NCBI GenBank assembly: GCA_016297645.1
Contig: JAEDGF010000051.1
Location: 1-13,415 of the forward strand
Source of the DNA: Clostridiaceae bacterium
GTDB lineage: Bacteria; Bacillota; Clostridia; Oscillospirales; Acutalibacteraceae
DNA: 13,415 nt
Direction: 5' to 3'
The notes beneath the pieces are model-generated. The model searched no databases. It saw nothing but the letters and a program-made list of their open reading frames with translations, and had not been told where the DNA came from. Positions 1 through 5,893 of this stretch are shown one piece after another (the stretch's first letter is position 1; each line of letters opens with the position of its first letter). The position numbers and the translations under genes are program-made.

Positions 1-132
1 ACGGTTTTGCGTGCGGTCTTGTGTGTGGTTTCGTGCGCGGTCTTGTGTGTGGTTTCGTGCACGGTTTTGTGTGCGGTTTTTCGGGGCGTTTTTTGTACAA
101 TCCTTTGTGCAGTCCTTTGCACGGTTTTGTTT
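1..132. repeat. Degenerate 12-bp tandem repeat array, open at the left edge
   Basis: Successive 12-nt units follow the consensus GTGYGGTYTYGT at 11-22, 23-34, 35-46, 47-58, 59-70 and 71-82, with decayed copies onward to about 132. Positions 1-10 are the end of another unit. There is a 24-bp higher-order period: 11-34 and 35-58 differ at one position. Because the unit is a multiple of three, all frames stay open. Read leftward, one frame gives a Thr/His/Lys-rich repeat with no ATG start; read rightward, a Cys/Val/Leu repeat. I do not call either as a gene. Copies decay towards the right, so the better-preserved part probably lies outside the window. Confidence 0.75.
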
Positions 133-347
133 GTGAGTTTTTTACACTTTTTTGCGAGTTTTTTTTCAAAGAAATTAAAAACGCAGCCCGTATCTTACAC
201 AAGAAACCGCCGCAGTTCCCTACGGCAAAAGCAGCAAATCGTTTTTTTGACGGCACACTTTCCCGTCGGGTTATCCGATTTTTCCCGTCAATTTCAACAT
301 ATTTTTAGTTTATTTGTTAACGAATTTGAAAAACTGCAAAAATGCTA
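133..347. other. Gene-free stretch between the repeat array and the small-peptide promoter
   Basis: T-rich DNA without a credible coding frame. The only structure seen is a pair of overlapping weak hairpins: GACGG at 249-253 with CCGTC at 263-267, and TCGG at 266-269 with CCGA at 275-278 followed by five T. The second could be a weak rightward terminator for transcription coming out of the repeat region. Confidence 0.4.
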
Positions 348-376
348 TTGCATTCAAGGTCGGTTTATGCTATCAT
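348..376 (+). promoter_or_regulatory. Sigma-A promoter of the 56-residue peptide gene
   Basis: A -35 box TTGCAT (348-353) and a -10 box TATCAT (371-376) are separated by exactly 17 nt. The start site would lie near 383, giving a 5' leader of about 37 nt with the ribosome binding site AGAGGTG at 407-413. The match and spacing are good, and the position directly in front of an isolated small gene supports the call. Confidence 0.65.
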
Positions 377-419
377 GGTAATGCTTAATAGGCGAAATAT
401 ATAATAAGAGGTGAAAAAA

Positions 420-590
420 ATGAAAGCAGTAAACGGAAACATCGATGCTAATCACGACTACGGTTACATCAATTTCTTCATCGACTGCCTTGAACGCATC
501 ATAAAGATCATAAAGGATCTTTTCAGCAGCATCGGCGGCAAAGATGACACCACTGCACCCGAAAAGGACGACAGCAGCGCTAATGCATAA
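420..590 (+). CDS. Small amphipathic-helix protein, 56 aa, unknown function
   Basis: The ATG at 420 follows AGAGGTG (407-413) with a 6-nt spacer and a good promoter, and the frame closes with TAA before a strong terminator, so this is a complete monocistronic unit. I do not recognise the family. The N-terminus (1-15) is polar. Residues 16-38 (from YINFFIDCLERII to LFSSI) form a clear amphipathic helix: hydrophobic residues at 17, 20, 21, 24, 27, 28, 31, 34, 35 and 38 line one face, while D22, E25, R26, K29, K32 and D33 lie on the other. After GG the tail (41-56) is hydrophilic, rich in D, S, T and A, and probably disordered. There is no signal peptide and only one Cys (C23, inside the helix). 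A peripheral membrane association or a protein-binding helix is plausible. A modulin-like, toxin-like or signalling role is possible but not shown by the sequence. Confidence 0.8.
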   Translation: MKAVNGNIDANHDYGYINFFIDCLERIIKIIKDLFSSIGGKDDTTAPEKDDSSANA

Positions 591-608
591 GTTCTTCGCG
601 GCTTAACT

Positions 609-635
609 TTAACGGCTCGGCAGTGAGCCTGTTAA
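609..635 (+). other. Hairpin just 3' of the small-peptide gene
   Basis: TTAACGGCTC (609-618) pairs with GAGCCTGTTAA (625-635) as a 10-bp stem with one bulged T and a 6-nt loop. It has no T tract, so it is not the terminator itself. It would be part of the 3' untranslated region and could protect the short mRNA from 3' exonucleases. Confidence 0.55.
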
Positions 636-651
636 CACAGATCTGTATTAA

Positions 652-684
652 AGAAAGCGCTCTTTCGGAGCGTTTTTCTTTTTT
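652..684 (+). terminator. Rho-independent terminator of the small-peptide gene
   Basis: The stem CGCTC (658-662)/GAGCG (668-672) has a 5-nt loop and is extended by A-T and G-T pairs from the A-rich stretch before it. It is followed by TTTTTCTTTTTT (673-684). It lies about 60 nt after the stop codon of the 56-residue gene. Confidence 0.8.
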
Positions 685-800
685 ACGAGAAAAAGTTGAC
701 GCAGCGCGGAATGAAAAGCATTTGCTTTGCCGAACAAAACACACGGCTTCTTTTGAGCCGCAAAATGTCCGGCACAGCAGCGTTTTCCTTATCGGAACAA

Positions 801-857
801 ATAAAGACCGTACCCCATGTTCTGCATTATAAAATTCAGTGCGAGATACGGTCTTAT
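801..857. repeat. Long imperfect inverted repeat
   Basis: ATAAAGACCGTA (801-812) is the inverse of TACGGTCTTAT (847-857) with one bulged A. Inside, CTGCATT and AATTCAG (around 822-839) pair with one mismatch, so the 57 nt could fold into a two-stem hairpin. T-rich flanks exist on both sides (TTATGTTTTATT to the right, CTTTATTTG on the other strand), so it could be a weak bidirectional terminator or a structured RNA element. Confidence 0.5.
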
Positions 858-1012
858 GTTTTATTGTGTCTGAGCAAAATACGGCAGACGGATATTGACG
901 CCCGTTTGAGCCGGGCGCTTTTACCCTCTTTTTCTGATTTTGAGTCAAGCGATTTACTCGCTCGCCGGTTTTCCGTTTCGAGCCGGAGTTTTTTCCTTTC
1001 AACCGTCGGTCG

Positions 1013-1036
1013 AACGGCTTACCTGCCGTTTTTTTT
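1013..1036 (+). terminator. Rightward rho-independent terminator facing the epimerase gene
   Basis: AACGGC (1013-1018), a 6-nt loop and GCCGTT (1025-1030) are followed by further T up to 1036. The T tract lies on the plus strand only, so it stops transcription coming from the left before it enters the leftward epimerase gene antisense. It would not terminate the epimerase mRNA itself. Confidence 0.6.
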
Positions 1037-1054
1037 ACTTTGAGCCGGTCGGGT

Positions 1055-2044
1055 TTATTTACCCGTTTCCTTTATCCACTTCACGGTGTCGCGCAGGCTC
1101 TCGTCCAGCGGACGGGGGTTGTAGCCAAGCTCCTTTGCAGCCTTCTCGTACGAGAAATTGCAGTTCGAACAGAGCTTTCTCACGGCGTAGCGCGTGAAAA
1201 CAGGAGTCTTTTTGGCAAGCTTATAGTAGACCTCCATAAGAGGTGCGGCGAAATTTATAATGCCCTTGCCGAGCTTTATTATCGGGGGCTTGTTGCCGCA
1301 GGCAACGGCGAGCTTTCTTATAAACTCGTCCACCGTGCAGCTCTGATTGCACAGAATGTATACGCTGCCGGGCGTCCCCTTATCGCCGGCTGCAACCGTT
1401 CCCTTCGCAACATCTCTTACATCAACAAAGTTGTAACCGCCGAAGGTCATCGTTATCGGGAACTTGCCGCTTGAAAACATTCTTATCATGCTGCCGATGC
1501 TCGAAACCTTGAAATCGTACGGCCCCATGCAGGCACTCGGCTGACAGACGACCGTTTCAAGACCGTCCTTACCGTTTTCGTCAAGAACGAACTGAGTCGC
1601 CTCCGCCTTTGTTTTGGCATAGGTGCCTTCGAGCGTGGCGGGGTCGTACTTGTAGACCTCGGTCATTTTTTGATTATCGGGAAGCGGAATATATGTATCA
1701 ACGCTGCCCATGTACACAAGGCGCTTTACGCCGCACTCGTGGCACGCTTTTACAACATTTTTTGTGCCGTTGACATTGATATTGTAGACAAAATCCTCAT
1801 TGCCGGGCTTGATTTCGACACAGCCTGCAACATGATAGACAATGTCACAGCCGTCAAACGCCTTCAACAGGCTCTCGGGGTCGGTGATATCACCCTTAAC
1901 CTTCTCGCATTTAAGACCGTCGAAAATACCGGGGTCTTTGCGCAGAAGAATGCGGACTTCCCTGTCGTCATAATTTTGCAGTTCTTTGAGGATAGCATAA
2001 CCGACATGACCGGTAGCTCCCGTAAGACAAACCTTTGTTCCCAT
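1055..2044 (-). CDS. NAD(P)-dependent epimerase/dehydrogenase (extended SDR family)
   Basis: This 329-residue extended short-chain dehydrogenase has an N-terminal nucleotide-binding motif TGATGHVG (8-15), a GDITD segment near 51-55 typical of the family, and the catalytic triad Ser114 (YMGSVDTY), Tyr142 and Lys146 (YAKTK). The closest families by eye are dihydroflavonol-4-reductase-like and 3-beta-hydroxysteroid-dehydrogenase-like proteins; the substrate cannot be read from the sequence. I place the start at ATG 2044, since AAAGGA (2056-2061) lies 11 nt upstream and the protein then begins MGTKVCLTGATG as relatives do. An in-frame GTG at 2053 is only 2 nt from the same AAAGGA. It follows the glycerate kinase gene by about 100 nt with no clear terminator or promoter between, so it is probably the last gene of the leftward operon. 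Confidence 0.88.
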   Translation of the reverse strand: MGTKVCLTGATGHVGYAILKELQNYDDREVRILLRKDPGIFDGLKCEKVKGDITDPESLLKAFDGCDIVYHVAGCVEIKPGNEDFVYNINVNGTKNVVKACHECGVKRLVYMGSVDTYIPLPDNQKMTEVYKYDPATLEGTYAKTKAEATQFVLDENGKDGLETVVCQPSACMGPYDFKVSSIGSMIRMFSSGKFPITMTFGGYNFVDVRDVAKGTVAAGDKGTPGSVYILCNQSCTVDEFIRKLAVACGNKPPIIKLGKGIINFAAPLMEVYYKLAKKTPVFTRYAVRKLCSNCNFSYEKAAKELGYNPRPLDESLRDTVKWIKETGK

Positions 2045-2146
2045 TTTGAGCACATTCCTTTCAAATGAGTTTTTTATCCCTTGGGACGAAGAAAAGTCGG
2101 CTGCAACAGGTCTGCCCGGGCTTTTCCCTCCCTATTCAAGCATTTT

Positions 2147-3376
2147 TCAGCCGCCGATAAGCACGAACGCCAAATCGTTTACATTAGTCCCCGTGGGGCC
2201 TGTCACGATGAGCGCGCCGCCTGCTTTAAGGGCGTTATATGAGTCGTTATTTTCAAGATACTTTTCCGGCGAAAGACCCGCAGCGCGGATTATTTCGGCT
2301 GTTTCGCCGTCCGCAATGCCGCCTGCCGCGTCGGTCGGGCCGTCCGTTCCGTCGCTGCCGACAGACACAAAAACGATGTCCTTTTTACCGTCAAGCGCTA
2401 TCGCGGCGCAAAGAGCCGCCTCCTGATTGCGTCCGCCAAGCCCGTTCCCTTTAACGGTAACGGTGGTTTCGCCGCCGTATATAAAACAGCTTTTTTTACA
2501 TTTGGAATTCAGCGCGTCCGAAACAATGTTCTCTGCCGCCGATCTTGCTTCGCCGGTCAGAAGCTTTTCGGAGATATGCGTATCATACCCGAGTGAGGAC
2601 GCTTTTTCGGCTGCCGCGCGGCATAAAAGCGATATATCTCCGACAAAACGGTAGCCGCCGTCGTTTATCTTCGGTGTTTCTCTGCCTTTGAGCGCTTCGA
2701 TTACCTCCGCAGGCTCGTCATAAAGATATTTTTTCGCAGCGGCGAGAACAAACTCGTCGGGAGTCGTATCCGGCACGGTAACGCCCGAGCCTATCGCGCT
2801 CTTGTCGTTCGAAAGCACATCGGACAGCGCAAGCGTCACTACCCTTGCCGGGTAACACTCCGCCGCAAGAAGTCCGCCCTTTACGAGCGAGAGCCGACGG
2901 CGAACGGCGTTCGTTTCCTCTATGTCCGCTCCGCGTTTGAGGAGCTTTTCGGTTATGCGGCGCTGCACCTCGCTGCCGACACGGCTTTTCTCCATAAGTG
3001 CGCTCGCACCGCCCGACAGCAGCACAAGAACCGTGTCGCCGTCCAACGCATTTTTCGCGATTTCCATCGCTTTTTCGGCTGCAAGCACGCTGTTTTCGTC
3101 GCTTACGGGGTGCGCGGCTTCGATGATTTCGAAATGCTCGGGCGAAAAATCACCCGTGTGGCCGTACTTTGTTATGCACAGCCCCCGCTTTATTCTGTTC
3201 CCGAGTGCTTTTTCGGCAGCCGCAGCCATGGGAACGGCAGCTTTACCGACCGCGATAACGGACACGGTTTCGCCGTCCCGTACAACATTTTGTATTTCGC
3301 AGAGCGTCCGCTCGAACGGGTCTACGCTCTTAATTGCACTCATGTATATTTCTTTTGCGTTATCTCCTAAATTCAT
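2147..3376 (-). CDS. Glycerate 2-kinase, MOFRL type
   Basis: This cytoplasmic enzyme is predicted to phosphorylate glycerate with ATP to 2-phosphoglycerate, feeding lower glycolysis. The 409 residues match the usual length of the type-2 (TtuD/GckA, DUF4147 plus MOFRL) family. Visible motifs are AVGKAA (42-47), the loop SGGASAL (121-127), LVKGG after the Arg-rich segment, LSDVLSND, GGETTVTV, GGRNQE and, in the C-terminal MOFRL domain, GSDGTDGPTDAAGG (340-353) and GPTGTNVND (393-401). The ATG overlaps the TGA of the upstream metallophosphoesterase by 4 nt (ATGA), so the two are translationally coupled; GGAGA (3381-3385) serves as ribosome binding site. Its pairing with a phosphoesterase suggests that glycerate, perhaps released from a phosphorylated precursor, is the intermediate. 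That link is inference. Confidence 0.92.
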   Translation of the reverse strand: MNLGDNAKEIYMSAIKSVDPFERTLCEIQNVVRDGETVSVIAVGKAAVPMAAAAEKALGNRIKRGLCITKYGHTGDFSPEHFEIIEAAHPVSDENSVLAAEKAMEIAKNALDGDTVLVLLSGGASALMEKSRVGSEVQRRITEKLLKRGADIEETNAVRRRLSLVKGGLLAAECYPARVVTLALSDVLSNDKSAIGSGVTVPDTTPDEFVLAAAKKYLYDEPAEVIEALKGRETPKINDGGYRFVGDISLLCRAAAEKASSLGYDTHISEKLLTGEARSAAENIVSDALNSKCKKSCFIYGGETTVTVKGNGLGGRNQEAALCAAIALDGKKDIVFVSVGSDGTDGPTDAAGGIADGETAEIIRAAGLSPEKYLENNDSYNALKAGGALIVTGPTGTNVNDLAFVLIGG

Positions 3377-4791
3377 GATATCTCCGCCTCACGGTAAACG
3401 GGAAACTGCGGCTCGGCAAGCTCGTTCAGAGTCTGCCCGACACCGGAGAGCAGCCTTTGCAGCTTCTCTTTTTTGCCCTTTTTGACCGGCAGTATTTTGC
3501 CGTACGCACTTATCTTTGCGCCGAGCGCGATAACTGCGCGCCGCACTTCGTCCGGACACCCGTCAAGCGCCCGAGAGCCGTCAAAGACCGACAAAAAGAC
3601 GATCATAATATATTTTATCAGCTTTTCGTTTTTTATCGCCGCAATGTCCCGTGTGCGTATCCTGCCGCCGCACGTCAAAAGCGCGTTTACGATATGCACC
3701 GCTCTGCCGACCGACACGGAGCAGATAAACGACACGCCTTTTTTTATAAGCTTGTATGTTTTCCCGGATATTTTCGCCTTTACGCCGAGAGCCGAAAGCC
3801 GCTCCGAAAACTCTTTCTCGCCTTCGAGAGCGCCGTTCAGGACATTCATCACGACATTTTCGGTGTGAGTCCGGAAGAACTCCGAGGTATATTTTTTGTC
3901 ATTATAAGTAAATTCTTCGATATATTCCGTGCGAACAACGGCTTTTCCGCCGTCAACCGTAACGGTCGTTATGCCTGCCGGATAACCGCACAGCGCACTG
4001 AGATTGACCTGAACGAGTGAATTTCCGCTCGGCGACACAAACCGTGTTGCCCTCATCATATGCGAATGCCCGGTGAACAGCAGCTTTACGCCCGCGTCCG
4101 CAAGACGGGCTGCAACGGTATCCCCGTCGGAGATAAGCTGCGACGAATTGACAAGCGGCGAAATGCACGGCAGAACAAGGTGGTGTTCGGCGGCAATGAC
4201 AAATTCACCTGCCGCAGCGCCCTCCTTTGCCTGGTTTTCAGCCCATGCGAGGTGTTCCGGAGAATAGCCCGACTTGCCGTCTTTTCCGTCGCAATCGTCA
4301 TTCACAAGAATGAGCCGAACGCCGTGCGACAGGCGAAACGAGCGCGAGAAAAAGCCCGCCGATGTCTCAAAACGCGATATCTCGTTTTCCGCGCCGAAGC
4401 CGGAATACATTTCGTTCAAATCCTCTTTTGAAGCGGTTTCGACATCCGTAAAAACGCTTTCACCCTCGTAACTGCGCGCGTTCGAATCCGAGCACCAGTC
4501 GTGCGTTGAAGTGACGGCGTAAACAGGGACCGACTTATTTATCTCATTCAGCTTTGCGATAACCTCGCCGTGGCTGCATTTTTCGCCGTCGTTGGTGAGA
4601 TCGCCCACGACGACAAGCGCACCGGCACCGCTTCTTTTTATCTTTTCGAACGCCGCGTCCGTAACCGCGCCGCTCTCGGCAAGGCACTTTTGGTCAGAGC
4701 CGGAACGCAAATCATACGCCCGCCCGGACACGCCGAGGAACTGTGAATACAAATGGATATCCGCAACAAAGACTGCCTTGAACGCACTCAT
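3373..4791 (-). CDS. Calcineurin-like metallophosphoesterase (copy 1)
   Basis: A 472-residue predicted cytoplasmic phosphohydrolase with a two-metal fold: D11-x-H13 (VADIH), GD64LTNDGE, H97-D98 in VTSTHD, the EHH motif (EHHLVLPC) and GHSH near the end of the catalytic domain. The Asn normally present in GNH[D/E] is replaced by Thr. A helical C-terminal extension of about 180 residues follows. The start is ATG 4791, because GGGAGG (4801-4806) precedes it by 9 nt; an upstream extension to a TTG at 4857 has no such support. It is the first gene of the leftward operon and overlaps the glycerate kinase start by 4 nt. It is clearly related to the gene at 7418-8773 along the whole N-terminal half (shared LG-x(6)-YD, QKC, GE-K-SH). 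The substrate is unknown. Confidence 0.88.
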   Translation of the reverse strand: MSAFKAVFVADIHLYSQFLGVSGRAYDLRSGSDQKCLAESGAVTDAAFEKIKRSGAGALVVVGDLTNDGEKCSHGEVIAKLNEINKSVPVYAVTSTHDWCSDSNARSYEGESVFTDVETASKEDLNEMYSGFGAENEISRFETSAGFFSRSFRLSHGVRLILVNDDCDGKDGKSGYSPEHLAWAENQAKEGAAAGEFVIAAEHHLVLPCISPLVNSSQLISDGDTVAARLADAGVKLLFTGHSHMMRATRFVSPSGNSLVQVNLSALCGYPAGITTVTVDGGKAVVRTEYIEEFTYNDKKYTSEFFRTHTENVVMNVLNGALEGEKEFSERLSALGVKAKISGKTYKLIKKGVSFICSVSVGRAVHIVNALLTCGGRIRTRDIAAIKNEKLIKYIMIVFLSVFDGSRALDGCPDEVRRAVIALGAKISAYGKILPVKKGKKEKLQRLLSGVGQTLNELAEPQFPVYREAEIS

Positions 4792-4800
4792 CCTACCGAC

Positions 4801-4806
4801 CCTCCC
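4801..4806 (-). promoter_or_regulatory. Ribosome binding site fixing the metallophosphoesterase start
   Basis: GGGAGG on the minus strand lies 9 nt before ATG 4791. This decides the start against an upstream in-frame TTG at 4857, which lacks a site of its own. Confidence 0.75.
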
Positions 4807-4885
4807 GTGTAGAAAATCCGACTTTATTGTCGTTATTGTCCGAATCCGGAACAACAAATGTGCAGTTTATGTACAATATATGAAT

Positions 4886-4914
4886 ATTATAGCCCACCCC
4901 ACCCGGGAAGTCAA
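4886..4914 (-). promoter_or_regulatory. Leftward sigma-A promoter of the phosphoesterase-glycerate kinase operon
   Basis: On the minus strand a -35 box TTGACT (4914-4909) and a consensus -10 box TATAAT (4891-4886) are separated by exactly 17 nt. The start site would be near 4879, giving a leader of about 88 nt. The -35 box lies only 4 nt from the palindrome at 4919-4943, so a repressor or activator bound there could affect this promoter too. Confidence 0.85.
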
Positions 4915-4918
4915 CAAC

Positions 4919-4943
4919 ATAAAGGTTTGACAAAAACCTTTAT
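4919..4943. promoter_or_regulatory. Perfect palindromic operator candidate between divergent promoters
   Basis: Arms ATAAAGGTTT (4919-4928) and AAACCTTTAT (4934-4943) are exact inverse complements around a 5-nt centre GACAA. The right promoter's -35 box TTGACA (4927-4932) lies inside the dyad, and the left promoter's -35 box begins 5 nt away. The dyad lies upstream of both predicted start sites and so is not transcribed from either promoter, which argues for a protein-binding site and not an RNA hairpin. No regulator gene is present in the window. Confidence 0.65.
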
Positions 4944-4955
4944 ACGATGTAATAT
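4927..4955 (+). promoter_or_regulatory. Rightward sigma-A promoter of the esterase operon
   Basis: Consensus -35 box TTGACA (4927-4932) and -10 box TAATAT (4950-4955) are separated by 17 nt. The start site would be near 4962, about 30 nt before the ATG at 4992. The -35 box is buried in the palindrome at 4919-4943. Confidence 0.75.
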
Positions 4956-4991
4956 ATAATGTGTATAAAATTTTTGCGGAGGGAACATAAG

Positions 4992-5885
4992 ATGTCTTTT
5001 TTTAATATATTCAATTTGTTGTGGGACGCTACCGAAAAGGGCGATAATGCACGAATGGCAGGTTTGGTTCATCCGGAGGGTATCGTGCGGTGTGCCGACA
5101 ACGCCTACCTTGACGACAACAACAGATACCACCTTTTTGACGCATATTACCCCGAAAAAAATGACGGCAAGCTGCCCGTTATAATCGACATTCACGGCGG
5201 TGGCTGGATGTACGGCGACAAGGACCTCAACAGATTCTACTGCGAGTATCTTGCAACGCGCGGCTTCCTCGTTTTCAGCGTGAGCTACCGTCTTGTCCCC
5301 GAGGTCACAGTAAAAACGCAGCTTGAAGATGTCAACGCGGCGCTTGTAAAAATTGCGTCCGTTCTCACGGATTACCCGTGCGGCAAAAGCAATATAACGC
5401 TCACGGGCGACTCGGCGGGCGGACAGCTTGCGGCGTTCTCGGCAGCCTTCCCGTATTCGGAAAAGCTCCGTTCGATTTTCGGACTGCAAGACCACGGCAT
5501 GAAATTTTCGAAGCTTGTTCTCACCTCTCCCGTTTCGTACATGAACGAAAAGGGCGTAATGGGACTTTACACGCGCATGATGTGGGGCGAAAAGCCCTCC
5601 GTCGCGAAATGCCCGTCGCGCTTTTTGGGCATTGACGAGATACTGGCGGAAGCACCCGAGTACCCCGAAACGCTTCTCATAACAAGCTCGGGCGACTTTG
5701 TCGCAAGAAGCCAGACGCACCGCCTGCATGAGCAGATGCTGCGCTCCGGCATAAAATGCCGACTCCTCGACTACCCGAAATACGAGGGCAAAACGCTCCT
5801 CCATGTTTTCGGAATCACCGAGCCTTACTCGCCTGCCGGAAAAGACTGTCTCGACAGGACAGCGGCTTTTATTCTCAATAAGTAA
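4992..5885 (+). CDS. Alpha/beta hydrolase, hormone-sensitive-lipase-type esterase
   Basis: A 297-residue serine hydrolase predicted to cleave carboxylic esters in the cytoplasm; no signal peptide is present. The oxyanion-hole motif HGGGW is at 68-72, the nucleophile elbow GDSAGG at 139-144 (Ser141), the acid is probably Asp235 (SSGDFVA) and the base His271 (LLHVFG), so the catalytic triad is complete. The start is ATG 4992, preceded by GGAGGG (4978-4983) at 8 nt; an upstream GTG at 4959 has no site and overlaps the promoter. First gene of the rightward operon; the lipoprotein gene starts 8 nt after its stop. The substrate (acetylated sugar, acylated metabolite or other) is not evident. Confidence 0.92.
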   Translation: MSFFNIFNLLWDATEKGDNARMAGLVHPEGIVRCADNAYLDDNNRYHLFDAYYPEKNDGKLPVIIDIHGGGWMYGDKDLNRFYCEYLATRGFLVFSVSYRLVPEVTVKTQLEDVNAALVKIASVLTDYPCGKSNITLTGDSAGGQLAAFSAAFPYSEKLRSIFGLQDHGMKFSKLVLTSPVSYMNEKGVMGLYTRMMWGEKPSVAKCPSRFLGIDEILAEAPEYPETLLITSSGDFVARSQTHRLHEQMLRSGIKCRLLDYPKYEGKTLLHVFGITEPYSPAGKDCLDRTAAFILNK

Positions 5886-5893
5886 GTGATAGC

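Larger units (their letters stand above)
685..1054. other. Gene-free, hairpin-rich intergenic region
   Basis: No reading frame on either strand here looks like protein; the longest leftward frame runs through the terminator at 652-684 and has no ribosome binding site. The region holds an inverted repeat at 801-857, a GC hairpin CGCCCG (899-904)/CGGGCG (912-917), a weaker hairpin at 961-988 followed by six T, and a terminator at 1013-1036. A short motif close to TTTGAGCCG recurs near 747, 905, 978 and 1039. An unannotated small RNA is possible, but I see no convincing promoter. Confidence 0.5.

Noticed and set aside
1..132. CRISPR array
   Set aside because: Units are 12 bp with no unique spacers between them, so it is a simple tandem repeat.
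1..196. Leftward open frame with Thr/His/Lys repeats running off the left edge
   Set aside because: No ATG and no ribosome binding site; only the repeat keeps it open. It could be revived if the sequence to the left continues the frame.
7..381. Rightward frame of 124 codons with Cys/Val/Leu repeats starting at the left edge
   Set aside because: It is produced by the 12-bp repeat, has no ribosome binding site, and runs through the promoter of the small-peptide gene.
420..590. AgrD-type signal peptide precursor as identity of the small protein
   Set aside because: AgrD has its Cys in a short central segment after the helix. Here the only Cys is inside the helix, and no AgrB-like gene is nearby.
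580..1002. Leftward 140-codon frame
   Set aside because: It overlaps the small-peptide stop and the terminator hairpins, has a basic low-information composition and no recognisable motif.
4792..4857. 22-residue N-terminal extension of the first phosphoesterase from a TTG
   Set aside because: No ribosome binding site there; the ATG at 4791 has GGGAGG at 9 nt and begins the fold as in the paralogue.
4792..4879. Riboswitch in the 5' leader of the leftward operon
   Set aside because: The leader is short and shows only a 4-bp stem (TCCG/CGGA); no known aptamer pattern is visible.
4911..5804. Leftward 297-codon frame antisense to the esterase
   Set aside because: It is the shadow of a clear esterase with a complete catalytic triad and covers both divergent promoters.
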